Assembly (NCBI GenBank): GCA_029204225.1
Contig: CM055095.1
Span: 69,691,847-69,755,846, forward strand
Origin: Diphasiastrum complanatum
Taxonomy: Eukaryota; Streptophyta; Lycopodiopsida; Lycopodiales; Lycopodiaceae
DNA: 64,000 nucleotides
Direction of reading: 5' to 3'
The notes beneath the pieces are model-generated. The model was not told the DNA's origin. It did no database searches and saw only the letters and a program-made list of their open reading frames with translations. The translations under genes were made by a program, and so were the position numbers. The first letter of the stretch is position 1. Each line of letters begins with the position of its first letter. Of the stretch, positions 1 through 11,479 are shown one piece after another.

Positions 1-19
1 TTTTAGCCACTAGAACTTG
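1..19 (-). repeat. Scrap of copia LTR fused to integrase
   Basis: The first bases match, in the same orientation, a stretch near 3299-3318 inside the inverted LTR at 2628-3458. Copia integrase coding follows directly. An LTR joined to mid-integrase is not a normal element order, so this is a rearrangement or deletion junction. The window edge prevents saying how long the LTR piece is. Confidence 0.55.
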
Positions 20-1315
20 AAAAAATGGTGGAGCTCTTATGTATGTCACTTTTATTGATGATAAATCAAGATACTCTTGGGTTTATCTCTTGTCTAAGAA
101 AAGTGAAGTTTTTGAGTCCTTTGTAAAGTTCAAAACTCTTGTGGAAAAGCAACTTAATACTACCTTGAAAGTATTAAGAAGTGATAATGGAGGGGAGTAC
201 ATCTCCAATAGGATGAAAGAGTTTTGTGAAACTAATGGCATAAAGAGAGAGTTTACTTGTACATATACTCCACAACGAAATGGAGTAGCTGAGAGAAAGA
301 ATAGGACACTATGTGAGTGTGCTAAAGCTATGAGATTAGATGCATCTCTTCCTATTTCATTTTGGGGAGAAGCTATATTATGTGCAAACTTTCTTTGTAA
401 TAGAATGACTAATAGTGCCATTAAAGGACTTACACCTTATGAAGTATTGTTTGGCAAAAACCCAAATCTTAGTGATTTGAAAGTTTTTGGATGTACTTGT
501 CATGAACATATTTCTTTAGAAACAAGGAAAAAGGAAGATGCCACTTCTTTCAAAGGCATCTTTGTTGGTTATAGTGAAAGTAAGAAAGCTTATAGGATAT
601 ATGATCATATACAAAAAAAATTGTTGCTAGTAGAGATGTACTTTTTGATGAATCTCTCCAAGCCAAAGGAAAGGTGGCTTCTAACAACACTCAACTTGTC
701 AAAGATCATGCTATGGCCGAGGAGGAGTTTCATGAAGATGAAGACCAAGTGGAACCTATTCCAAGTCCAAGGGTGCCAAGAAGATCAACAAGGACAAAGA
801 TTGAGCCATCAAGGCTCACTTATAGTGACAAAGGGGAGCAAAGGAAATATTCTCAACTACTCAACTCTTATACTTTCTTGACTACTATGCTTGAAGAACC
901 AACTAGTTTTGAGGAAGAAAATAAGTCTCAATAATGGAGGAAAGCTATGCAAGTAGAGTTTGATGCATTAATGAAAAATCAAACTTGGAAACTTGTTGAT
1001 TTACCTTATGGAAAGAAGCCTCTTACTTGTAAATGGATATATAGATTGAAATATAATCAAGATGGTTCCATTCATAAGTACAAAGCTAGACTTGCAAAAG
1101 GTTTTTTGCAAGTCAAAGGCATAGATTATGATGAAACCTTTGCACCTGTTGCAAAGCTTGTGACCGTTAGATTAATCATATGTCTTGCAACTTCTTTCAA
1201 ATGGGAGCTCTTCCAACTCGATGTGAAAAATGCTTTCTTGAATGGATTCTTGGAAGAGGAAATCTACATGTGCCAACCCGAGGGCTTCATCAAAGATGGA
1301 GAAGAAGACAAGGTG
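20..1315 (+). pseudogene. Ty1/copia pol: integrase and first part of RT
   Basis: Integrase would join element cDNA to the host chromosome and RT would copy its RNA. The integrase core is readable from about base 39: first Asp in TFIDDKSRYSW, second in LRSDNGGEY, the Glu in GVAERKNRT, then the LKVFGC region. The frame shifts in an A-run near 611-620; after it the expected SRDVLFDE-like segment reads on in the second frame (674-934). A TAA follows at 932-934, then the RT N-terminus (947-1312) with KWIYRLKY, KARLAKGF and FQLDVKNAFLNG. The RT stops near 1312 before its YVDD motif, where unrelated inverted LTR leader begins. The matching RNase H resumes at 3459. Dead copy; confident for family. 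Confidence 0.9.
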
Positions 1316-2627
1316 GGTTTTGTTTCAAACACATGAAAATCAAACTTAATCACTTCTTTTGGACTCACTCTTGACCCAATTAATCTCACTCTTGAGATTT
1401 AGAATGAATTTGATTTGATTTGAAAACAAACTATACCACCAATTTTTCACAAAGCTTAAAAATTTAGACAACTAGAGATTCACAAAGATCTCAACCATGC
1501 ATGAATACTCAAATATGGACTCCTCCTCATTCTAGACATCCAATGGGATCACAAATTGACCCTCACACTCTCACAAAGAAAGTTGAATAAAACTAATTTG
1601 AGTTTCATACATACTATGTCAATTTTTGCTCAACAAATTGAATTCAATCACTCCTATTGGATTCCACCAATTACTCTACTTTTTAAGACTTGGAATGAAA
1701 TTCAAAATCAAAAGATGTGATTTTTCTCACTAAGATATTGTGCTTCAAAGAGCTAATGCCACTTAAAAAGATTTGATCACTTAGGAAGAGACAAACTCTC
1801 CACCAATAACAACACAAAATGAGCATCTAGATCTTGCCCTCTACAAAGGGAAGGAACTATTATAAAAATTGGATCTCTCTCTACACATTTGCCATAGACA
1901 CCTTAATGACTCTTTTCAAACCTTACAATCACTCAAACAAATTGAGTAGGGTTGAACAATGTGGCTTCTCTTTTCTAGAACTCTCAATTGAAGCCAATCT
2001 ATGTCAAATTCTACAAAAGATTTGCATAGATGCTCTATATGCACTAGAAACTCTCAAAGGTTTCACTTGGAGGACAGATCCAAGGATGTTTTCTAGCAAA
2101 TTGATGCTTCTAAACTTGACCCTATCACTCTTGAACAAATCTAGAGTGATGGTACAATGGATTTCAACCTCTCACCTTGCATATCACTCCTTAATCTATG
2201 ATTTTTAGCAAAATCTCTCTCAACTTCAACATGCACTCAAAAAATCAGAGATAATCAATTAATGCACCTAATTTAAGCTTCAAATTTAATTTCTTGACTG
2301 ATCTAATCCAAGAACTAATCAAGGGATTAGATTCTCTATAGAAAATGCTTGATTTTGCAACAAAAATCACTCAAATTGAGTATGTGAGTCAAATTCTGTA
2401 AATTTTTGAAATTTCTCAGTCAATACCGGAGCTGTACGGCCTCACACATGTGAAAAGGGTTCCTACAACCCACAACAAGATCTGGACCAAAAATTTTGAG
2501 GATAGCTATCAAATCCAACTCGCTACACAAAATTTGACTAGTTTCCAAAAAAACTGCTAATTTTGGCTTTGATTTGGATTAACCCTATCAATTTCAACAA
2601 AACCTCTTGTACTAGGCTCTGATACCA
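1316..2627 (-). mobile_element. 5' leader of an inverted copia element
   Basis: About 1.3 kb with no convincing reading frame on either strand. At its right edge the minus strand reads LTR end, then TGGTATCAGAGCC, the usual copia primer-binding site for initiator Met tRNA. The stretch is therefore read as the untranslated leader downstream of the minus-strand LTR at 2628-3458. It replaces the middle of the surrounding + strand RT. The left limit is set only by where RT coding stops. Confidence 0.6.
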
Positions 2628-3458
2628 TGTGCAAAAAGTACAAAAAGGACCAAGAGTGGATTCTAATCTGATCCTCAAGAGGGATTGGTTGTCAGATTAC
2701 TTGATCTTTCAATTTACTTGAGATTAAGATCAATTTAGATCAATTCTAGACACAAAATCCTAACAAGAACAATCATTAATTGAAGGTAGGTGTACTTTTT
2801 GGTTTAACACGTGTGAAACACTGTCCGAGTACGGACTCCAACCTGAAAATCAAGTACACATTGATAGAACCTCAAAACAATCAAAATAAATCTAGACAAA
2901 TGGAGAGAATCACTCAAAATTGCTTCCAAAACCAGCATTGGTGTCTCACAATGATTATGGCCAAATGTGCCTCTATATATGCAATAAGTGGGAGCTCGTG
3001 GTACTGATCATCCCTCTGATCCCACATGTGTAAAGGTGCTTTGTCATATGATGATTCATCATGCAAAACTGACACTTGGACAAAACCTTCTATTTTGAGC
3101 ACTTTTGGTCCATTTTCCTTCTATATTGAGATCTACTTGGAAATCTTCTAGAAGTCAAAATTCTCCTACTTTAGCTTATTCCACACATGTGAGCTGTCCT
3201 CTACACATGTGATATGACACCTAACCAAAGGATGTGGCTCATGCAATCAATAGATTGATGCCATGTGTCATATGTCTAGAAAACTAGTTTTTGGCCTTTT
3301 TAGCCACTAGAACTTGAATTTAATCATATGTACAATCTATATGATTATGGTACATGACAAGTACACTAGTTTCACACGTGGGAACAGGCTCCACACATGT
3401 GTGTTTATCTATATACAAGATTTTTGGCCTCTACAAGCTTATTTTTGCATTTTTCACA
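2628..3458 (-). mobile_element. Inverted copia LTR (about 831 bp) with PBS
   Basis: On the minus strand this starts TGTGAAAAATGC and ends TTTTTGCACA, with TG and CA termini, followed directly by the PBS. It is an inverted copy of the LTR at 4040-4861; shared stretches include the cacgtgtgaaac and gtactttttgcaca segments. It sits in the middle of the pol gene that the other LTR terminates. Confidence 0.85.
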
Positions 3459-4024
3459 AGGAGCACAAAGGGTGTTAAGGTACATCTCGGCTACAAAAAA
3501 CTTTGGCATAGTTTATGAAAGGACTAATATTTGTTTGAGAGCATATTCGGACTCAAGTTTTGTAGGTGACAAGATGGATAGAAGATTCATAAATGCATTT
3601 GCTACATTCTTATGTGGAGGAGCTATATCTTGGCTTTCCATAAAGCAAGATACCATCTCTCTTTCATCAATAGAATCTGAATATAAAGCTATGACAACAA
3701 CAACAGGAGGTTATTTGGCTTAAAAGGCTTTTGGAGGAGCTAAATCTGATCAAGGATGAAGACATTCCATGCATATATTGTGATAATCAAGCAGCTCAAC
3801 AACTTGCAAACAATCCAATCTTCCATGCTCGAACAAAGCACATCAAGATTGCACATCATTTCGTGAGGGAGAAAGTGCAAGCAAAGGAGATCAAGCTTAT
3901 TCATGTTTCATCATCAGATTGCATTGCTGATATACTCACCAAGGCATTGCCTAAAGATCCATTTATAAAAATAAGATTGGCTTTTGGAGTTATAGATAGA
4001 TCTATGCTAGATTTACCAAGCTAG
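3459..4024 (+). pseudogene. Ty1/copia RNase H, 3' end of pol
   Basis: RNase H removes the RNA strand during reverse transcription. The sequence opens with VLRYISATKNFGIVY, then AYSDSSFVGD (first catalytic Asp), SLSSIESEYKAM (Glu), CDNQAAQQLA (Asp) and ARTKHIKIAHHFVREK, and ends IADILTKALP. A stop at 3721-3723 with a small shift separates the two halves (3459-3723 and 3731-4024). A purine-rich tract (gaggaggag, 4031-4039) follows and then the LTR, so this is the true end of the element that starts at the window edge. Confidence 0.92.
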
Positions 4025-4039
4025 ATTTTTGAGGAGGAG

Positions 4040-4861
4040 TGTGAAAAATGCAAAGATAAGCTTGGTAGAATCCAAAAAGCTTGTATATAGGATAGAGACA
4101 CATGTGTGGAGCCTATTCCCACGTGTGAAACTAGTGTATTTTTCATGTACCATAATCATATATGCTGTACATATGATTTAATTCAAGTTCTAGTGGCTAA
4201 AATGGCCAAAAACTAGTTTTCTAGATATATGACACATGGCACCAATCTAATGATTGCATGAGCCAAATATTTTGAATAGGTGTCACATCCCATTTGTAGA
4301 GGACAGCTCATATGTGTGGAAGTAGCTGAAGTAGGCGAGTTTTTGCTTCTAGAAGATTTCCATGAAGATCTCTATAGTAGGAAAATAGACCAAAAATGCC
4401 CAAAATGGAAAGTTTTGATCCAAGTGTCAAATTGCATGATGGTGACAAGGCATCCTCACACGTGTGAGATCTGATGCATGATCAGTACCTGGAGCTCCAA
4501 AAGTGTATATATAGAGAGGCTTATTTGGCCATAATCAATGTGAGACACCAATCTTGGTGTTGGAAGCCATTTTGAGTGATTCTCTTCATTTGTCTACATT
4601 TGTTTTGATTGTTTTGAGATGCTATCAATGTGTACTTGATTTTCAGGTTGGAGTCCATACTCAGATAGTGTTTCACACGTGTGAAACCAGAAAGTACACC
4701 TACCTTCAATTAATGATTGTTCTTGTTAGGATTTTGTATCTAGAATTGATCTAGATTGATCTTAATCTCAAGTAGATTGATAGATCACGTAATCTAACAA
4801 CCAATTCCTCTTGAGGATCAGATTAGAATCCACTCTTGGTCCTTTTTGTACTTTTTGCACA
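4040..4861 (+). mobile_element. 3' LTR of copia element
   Basis: This begins TGTGAAAAATGC immediately after the polypurine tract and ends TTTTTGCACA. Length is about 822 bp. It carries repeated acacgtgtgaaa-type motifs and a TATA-like tatatata at 4506-4513. It abuts the minus-strand gag of another copia, so the element inserted into that gag. The matching 5' LTR lies outside the window. Confidence 0.9.
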
Positions 4862-5222
4862 CTAAGAGTAAAGAACTTTCTTCTAAGATGTAATCTAGTG
4901 GTTACATCATGAGTCTCATAAAGATTTGATAACAAATCTAATGCATCCTTAGAGGTTTTGCATGTGATAACATGGGATATTTGGGAGTCGGCCAGATTGA
5001 GCATGTGATACATGCTAAGGCCTTCTGATCTTTGATCTTCCATGCCTTTTCTTGATCACCATCTTTTGGTTTCAGGTCAGCACCTTCTACTACATCCCAA
5101 AGATCTCTATCTATTAACATGATTCAGAGTTTTAACTTTCAGATGTAGAAGTTAGATCCATTGAACTTGTCAATGACTCTAACCTCATTGGATGATAACG
5201 AAGAGTTACCAAAATGAGACAT
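4862..5222 (-). pseudogene. Ty1/copia gag N-terminus, interrupted
   Basis: Gag forms the particle that packages element RNA. The ATG at 5222-5220 begins MSHFGNSSLSS; then come DKFNGSNFY, LIDRDLWDVVEG and, after a frame change, SDALDLLSNLYE-like UBN2 gag sequence (KTSKDALDLLSNLYETHD). There are in-frame stops near 5145 and a shift near 4990. The gag ends where the LTR at 4040-4861 begins. Start choice rests on the short distance (about 50 bases) to the primer-binding site at 5275-5287. Confidence 0.8.
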
Positions 5223-5274
5223 GTTAACAGTAATACAAATAGAGTAAATTTAATCTCTCAGTTTATATGAGCTA

Positions 5275-5287
5275 CGCTCTGATACCA
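5275..5287 (-). promoter_or_regulatory. Copia primer-binding site
   Basis: The minus strand reads TGGTATCAGAGCG two or three bases after an LTR end (TTCA). This is the usual copia PBS for initiator Met tRNA. It orients the LTR to its right and the gag to its left as one minus-strand element. Confidence 0.8.
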
Positions 5288-5290
5288 ATC

Positions 5291-6640
5291 TGAAGGGGGC
5301 GATGGAGTATGGAGAATGCGAACAAAGAAGAGAGCAGGAATATTTGTGGAATAGCTCTCTCGTTACAATGGGCTGCTAGATGCAAAACAGTCTAATAGAT
5401 TGTTTATTCTAAGTGTACTCACAACTTAAATGTTTTGTTGCCCAACATGATCTTATAAATTAGTTCATACTCACAAAAATACAGAAATGAGTACAGTCCA
5501 CCGAAGAGATTAGAAATGGTTTGTGTGTGGTATTACTAAAAATGGATTTAGTCAGAAGTTGAGTTCTGAAATGGATTGAAAGAGTAGTGTGATAGCGCAA
5601 GTTCCTTAGGCCTCAAAAACAACTATCGTCTGATCAGAAGTTGAAGAGTCATAGACGTCCGTGTTTTGATCAGAGTGAGTGAACAAATGTTACAAACAGC
5701 AATGAAGTGCATTCAAATCACAACAAGCATTCATCTACGTTATACATAGATAGAAAAGCATGTTGTTGCTATATTACACTGAAGCACAACAAAATAGCAG
5801 TTACAACCAGAATGACGACATAACTGGGAGGCTTAAAATCATTCGTTTCATGGACGGAGCATCACGTAGAGTGTGTCTGGATGATCCATTTATAAAATTC
5901 ATCCATGTATTAATTACAGTAAATATTTGTCACCTAATTAGGTAAGTCATTGTATTTGGAAGTATTTGGCTTGTCTGACAACTATACATGGCATATACGA
6001 TCGACGAATCAGAGAATGTTGATGCGGATGAGAACGTCGCAAATTCTCTCACTTCACATTTTACATGAAGTGGCTTTCTCTCACTTCGCAAATTCTGGGA
6101 AGTGTCTGGAACGTTCCTCGTTGAAAATAGACGACTGTCGGTATTTTTCTGTCTCTTCAAGATTTTGTGAAAAAGCCAACAATGCCCTTAAAAAGCCGAC
6201 AGTGCCCTTAAAAAGATGAAGGTGACCTTAAAACAGTTTAACTTATTTAAAATAGTTGAAAGGAAGAAGCTGAAGGCAAGAAGCCGACATTGTCGCAAAA
6301 AGTTGACACTGTCGCATTTCAAGGAAATGCAAAAGCCCGACACTATTGAAAATAGTTGAACTGTTGAACTATGCTGAAGTGTCGCATTTCGAAAAAAGCC
6401 AACATTGTCGCATTTCGAGAAAAGTCGACACTGTTAAAAACTTTAGTTCATTTCTACAGATTGTTGCGACACTTAGTGTATTTCTACAGACTATTGCGAC
6501 ACTTACTATATTTCTGTAGACTGTTGCGACACTTAGTGTATTTCTGCAGAGTTGTTCTAAATGCTAATTCATGAAAGTTCTTGAAGATGGCCAAGTCTTC
6601 AATGACCTTCAAATTATTGAACTTAACATCTGAACTTGAA
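5291..6640 (-). mobile_element. LTR (and flank) of minus-strand copia
   Basis: On the minus strand this segment ends CCCCCTTCA just before the PBS, so it begins as a 5' LTR. I could not find its outer TG end; the right limit given is only where the next gag remnant approaches. It holds no credible coding. It contains many short tgtcgca/tgtcgac words, a degenerate ladder of aaaagccgaca units (6180-6430) and the 30-bp tandem repeat listed separately. The word agaacgtcgcaaattct recurs near 9745. Confidence 0.5.
6443..6550 (+). repeat. 30-bp tandem repeat, about 3.6 copies
   Basis: Units begin at 6443, 6473, 6503 and 6533. Each has the plan ttagtg-tatttct-acag-a-ttgcgacac, with a few substitutions. 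The units translate to a repeated Phe/Tyr-Arg-Leu-Leu-Arg-His pattern, but nothing suggests that it is translated. Confidence 0.85.
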
Positions 6641-6859
6641 ATATGATAGGATTGGTTACCCTTTGATGGAGATCAGCCGGAAGCCCGTTGTAGACGTTCT
6701 TCAAATAATTTGGCTGTCTAAGTTATGATTCCTGCAGGTATCAGATGAGCAGATGTAGAACCAAAGTTAGTTTCACCTGACCCTAGATCAATGATCAATA
6801 AACGTGTAGGAAGAATCTTGAAATAGTAATCATTCACCAAGGAGACAACTGTGGACTTA

Positions 6860-7420
6860 ATATAATTTCAACAAAGAGGTGGATCTACATCAACATCTCA
6901 ATATGAAGAGGAGGCTATATTCATCAAAGACAAGTTCAAGGGCAAAAGCAAAGGAAAGTGGTCAAAGGGTTAAGATAAAGGTGAGCCTTTCTCTTTTGTT
7001 AGTAAAAAGAAAGATAGGTCTTGAAAGTTAAAATACTTCTATTGTGGAATCAAAGGGCATTTTGCTAATGAATGTTTGAAGAAGCAAAGAGATGAGGGTA
7101 GCAAGCAAATCAACTTTACTACTAATAATGAGGATCTAGGTGGTTGTGAATCTCTTTTAATGTGTTCTTCAAGTCCAATATCAAGTGAAGGTGACAAAGA
7201 TTCATGGTGACCCTTGATAGTGGAGCTAGTTCACACATGACTAGTCACAAGGAGTTCTTTACTTCTTTGGTCATTTATGATGGAGCCAAGAAAGTGATAC
7301 ACATGGCCAATAATGGTAAGTGTGTGATTGAAGGTATTGGTTCAATTCCTATCTGTCTTTCTACTAATAGGAAGGCAAGACTTGATGGTGTTCTTTACAT
7401 TCTTTCACTTTCAAATAATA
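6860..7420 (+). pseudogene. Ty1/copia gag C-terminus and protease
   Basis: Gag reads EEEAIFIKDKFKGKSKGKW (about 6897-6960), then YFYCGIKGHFANEC at 7038-7080. This is a CCHC zinc knuckle whose first Cys has become Tyr. The frame then shifts, and protease starts near 7204 with VTLDSGASSHMTSHKEFF, in which DSGA holds the catalytic Asp. MANNGKCVIEGIGSI follows. The expected VLYVPGL-like segment appears as VLYILSLSNN. After it the reading frame stays open but is no longer copia (next entry). Confidence 0.85.
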
Positions 7421-8965
7421 AGATTGGTGGATCTTATTCAAAGTCTAACAAGTTTCCTTATGCTAGATCTAGGTCAAGATCTAATATGCTTCTTGGAGAT
7501 GTTCATCTTTGTGCTGACTTGGCTAGTTACGAGGATAATGATGGTTCATCAATGGTTCTTCATGGCAAGTGCAAGCATGCAAAAGGTAAGCAAAGAGCTA
7601 ACATTATCAATGGAGGTGGTGAAGGTTCTTCCTTGGAAAAGATTGTTGCTAATGATTTATTTGATCATATGGGAAAAGATGTTGCTAAGTACATGCATGA
7701 AGGAGATGGTTCTTGTACATTTTTTTGTGATGAGTCCAAAAAAGTAATTCTTGCAGCAAGTGGAGTCACATTTTTCCATAAAGAGAGTAGATCAAGTGGT
7801 TCTATCAAGAGACTTGGTGAGGGAGATAGTCACAAGTCAAGAAGAGAAGAAGTATGTGAAGAGTTCAAAGTAGGATGTACTTTGAATGATGTCATTGTGA
7901 ATGATAGTGAGGAAGAATCATTATCATATGAGTCATTACCTATAACATTGAGTAGAAGTTCTTGTTTGAAAAAAGAGAGTACTTCAATCATCCTTATGTT
8001 GAAGGTACTAATCATTTTTTTCATGGCTTCTTATGTTTTTGAGGTTTCTACTTCTTATGATTCAATCATTAAGAGGGAGACTTATGAAGGAAAGAGCGAT
8101 GGAAGATTGGTTCTTGGGAAGATCCAAGGCATGTATCTCACATCTCTTCATCAACTCAAAGGATTCTATGATTGTGAATTGATTACTCATGATCAAAATG
8201 AGAAAAGGTTGGTTGGAGAAGACTACATGGAGTAAATCGAAAGGCAATTTCTTCAAGGCAAGGGAGATCTCATTGGTGAGATTATTGATGTTTGTTATGA
8301 GCTCAAGTTGGCTAGATTTATTAGGTTTGATAGTCAGCTTCACCTACTCTACTTCATGTTGGATGGAAAGTTTGGAATCTATCTTTTGATTTATGATGGT
8401 GGCACTGTTTTCACTAACCTTTGTGAAAGATTGAGATCAAGCATTGATGAGATCTTGTTGGATCTATATCGTGTGTTTGAGAGGGAGTATTTCCAGAGGT
8501 TTAGATCTAAAGATATTCATATCTTTGATGACCAAGAGAGGTAAGCAAGTGGAAGTGGCACACTTTGCTTTACTCTCATGTTTTGGAGAATCTTCTTGTG
8601 TAGATGATACTATGCAAGTGGATATTGGTTCACATGGTTTCCATGCTGGAAAATCATCTAATGGATCTGGAAAAGAGGTCTTAGTCAATGGCTTTGATGG
8701 TCAAGTGGAAGATCAAGAGGTTGATATCAAAGGGCTTCAACAACACAAAAGAGAAAGTGGCAATTTGGGGCTAGTCAAGAGCATCAAAGGAGGGTCATTT
8801 GGCAAAGATGTTTTGGATATTTTTTTGCAGGTGTTTAAAGACTCGAGTAAGGTTAAAGGAGAAGCAAGCAAGTGTTGTTGTGGTGGCCTAGTTGTTATAG
8901 ATTTCCACAAAATCAATGAATTAAGTAGTATAAAAGGTTTGATCGTTCCCCAAGAGAGAAAATAA
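7421..8965 (+). CDS. Unrecognised open sequence fused behind copia protease
   Basis: The protease frame continues without a break to a TAA at 8233-8235 (IGGSYSKSN to LVGEDYME), then goes on in the same frame to about 8544. A shift near 8543 leads into a second frame ending at 8965. In total about 510 codons are interrupted by one stop and one shift. The product is rich in Ser, Gly, Lys and Asp, with an Arg-Ser patch (ARSRSRS), one short hydrophobic stretch (LMLKVLIIFFMASYVF) and a Cys-Cys-Cys cluster (SKCCCGGLVV). I recognise no domain. The site where integrase and RT should be is occupied by this sequence. It may be a captured host fragment, an additional element ORF, or sequence open by chance of composition. 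The bases around 8540 (GAGAGGTAAGC) look like a splice donor. Confidence 0.4.
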
Positions 8966-9837
8966 TCTCATCTTTTGTACGATAAGTGTATGTATGATGG
9001 TAAACGGACTGGGATGTGTAATATTCACAGTGATTACTACAGCGACATATCTGGTTATCCAAAGATATTTGGGTAAATAGGCATCCAAAAACACCATGAT
9101 GAAACGATTTGGTCAAGGTCTGTGATTATAAAGATTACTTTATCTTTCAGGCTCTTCAGATAACAGTTAAGCAATCAGATCATACAACAACTAGCAAATA
9201 GATTCATCAAACAGAATTGCATTGGCTAAAGATTCCTCTTAATCAAACACAGAGAATTAGTTCTTATCGCAGGAAGCGAACAGAACAAAGCATCAAACAA
9301 GTTCATTATCTGAACACATAGCCCATTCAGAATTGAAAGAAGTTCTGCTTAAGGTTATGCTTAACAGCTTTGGCTAATTCCCTGCACACATTAGTCAGAA
9401 TTGTTGCTTGCTGGTGACGCCTGAAAATCCGCATTAGAGTTGCTAAAATTCAGTAAAACATGAAAAATATGTGTGACGCAGACAAAGCAGCATCACAAAC
9501 AGGTTCAGATCATACAGAGTGTATTCGCTCAATTGATAAGAAGTAATACTGTAAAAGATGACAGAGGGAAAGTATACTCAAGTTTATAGAAACTTGCTCT
9601 TCTCTCTCTATTGATACTCAGATCTATGCAAATGCGTCAGTATAATGGCACGAAGTGTCGACCTTATAGGAACGATCATCAGCCTCAATGTCGCTTACCA
9701 ACCGTCAAAATGTCGGTTGAGATCCGCTACTGCGTCTCTATAGAACGTCGCAAATTCTAACCTAAATGTGAATTTACAAAGTGCAAATAGGCCTTTACAT
9801 GAATTTAGGCACTATAGCACATTTACATGTATAAAAA
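8966..9837. other. Non-coding spacer, possibly LTR-derived
   Basis: No credible frame. It shares short words with the LTR-like region at 5.3-6.4 kb, for example agaacgtcgcaaattct near 9745 against 6032, and several tgtcgac/tgtcgctt words. It separates two open stretches of similar style. I could not define termini or a target-site duplication. Confidence 0.35.
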
Positions 9838-10230
9838 TTGAAAACTTTTACAATATATAACAATAACTTGGATAATGTGGATCATGAGGCTCCACAGTTG
9901 TTCAAGTTTACTTTACTTCTTCTATCTCATGTGAATGTGTGCAAATTGTCAAGATATGGTAAAACTAGCTACATTGGTTTGCGTCATTTTGATGTTGGAG
10001 TTGTACTAGCATTCTTGGCTGGTTTTGCTTATGGAAATGAAGCTATTGGAGATTCATTATGTCACTCATTCATAGCCAAGTCATCAAGTGTTGATGATAT
10101 CTTGTGCAAGATGGCAATGGAGGAGCGCTCATTCATGGAGTTTTATGGTGGAGACATATCAAGAAAGGACAAAGTTGGAGGAGAAAAGCAAGCAAATGTT
10201 CATTACTCATATTTATTGTTTGGTTGCTAA
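9838..10230 (+). CDS. Unrecognised 130-codon ORF
   Basis: The ORF runs from an in-frame start codon to TAA. A hydrophobic segment (GVVLAFLAGFAYG) lies at about residues 58-70, followed by a charged C-terminal half (MAMEERSFMEFYGGDISRKDKVGGEKQ). Its style resembles the unexplained open stretch at 7.4-9.0 kb, and both are on the + strand, which could mean one interrupted unit. No domain is recognised and no promoter is visible. It may be a chance ORF. Confidence 0.25.
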   Translation: MKTFTIYNNNLDNVDHEAPQLFKFTLLLLSHVNVCKLSRYGKTSYIGLRHFDVGVVLAFLAGFAYGNEAIGDSLCHSFIAKSSSVDDILCKMAMEERSFMEFYGGDISRKDKVGGEKQANVHYSYLLFGC

Positions 10231-11479
10231 GCATCCAATTTGGACACTATTCTCTATATCATTTATGGAAACTACTTTAGAACATTAGAATGGAGGCCTA
10301 TACTTAGGATGGAGATCATTCTAAAGTTGGATCAAAGTAGTATGGTTAAAACTATGCCAAAACTAGTTGAAGAGAGAGAGTGTTTGCTATTGTTCTCTCT
10401 ACAGTCTCTACACACTTTTCTTCTGATAATCTAACAGATTCCAGTCAATTTACAACCGACAGGGTCTGCTTCTTCTGGACTTCTATGGTTTGCACTATAG
10501 TGGAAATGCAATGGTTATGTACCCCGCCTGTCAGTTGGCACATCAACGACCTGATCTCGATCCTACTGATAATGGATGCTCAACTTCAATCTAGATCTAT
10601 CAGAATTCGAATGCCTATGTTCTACAATCTGTTTCGGTTCTTTCTTTGATGCTTACAGATTGTAAATTTTTACTAATCTAATCTAAGTAGTACAGGGAAT
10701 GAAATTGAAACTTAATCCTACTGAAATCAATAGAATCAACAACACAACAGCTACACAGTGACAATGGGAATCCTACAAAGTGCTTGCTACAAACTGTCAC
10801 TCAACACTTGTAACAAGAACTCCTCAGGGAGTCAAGCACCAAGTAGCATCAGATTGGAATGATATTGATCTACCACAAGGCCTTGCACATCTACCTGATC
10901 TTAACCACAAAACCAAACTTTAAAGGAGGAAGAATCAACAACAAAACACAATCATACATCAGTACTTGAACTTAATGCATGAAAATGGAGCATAGATGGA
11001 AATGCAAATAGAAGAATCTTCAATTAACAATGCAACAACATTTCAGTACAGTATCACATGCTTGGAAACTCATGGAGGAGGCCTCTATGTATACCCACGA
11101 GCTGGTGAATCCAATTCTAACATGATTTGGATTCCACATGTTACAATTGAGTGAATCCCATTCTATAAAGATTTAGGTTCCACCTCTTACATGATAGTAG
11201 AAGGCCTCTTCATTAAAAACATAACTTAAATTGAGAAAGTCTAAGTTACTAGCTCCCACATGGTTTTCCATCTCTCAGGAATTACCATGGGGATCACAAC
11301 CTGATGGGTGGCATCCCTTTATCCTAGTAGCACTCTAACGTCGCAAGAAAGGCTATGGATAAACAATAGTTAGCACTTTTTTGGACTACGGTATCCACAC
11401 TTCCCCTATAAGTATATCCAAACTTTAAGAGCGCGTCTTGATACTTTACAAAAGCTGAGCTTGAGTCTATTCCCGGACT
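10231..11479. other. Non-coding, nothing recognised
   Basis: AT-rich with scattered short ORFs on the + strand that lack any family signal. No LTR ends or long repeats were found. Confidence 0.4.

Noticed and set aside
1834..2208. 124-codon + strand ORF within the inverted leader
   Set aside because: No domain, lies in a region defined as leader by LTR and PBS, and its composition matches the non-coding flank.
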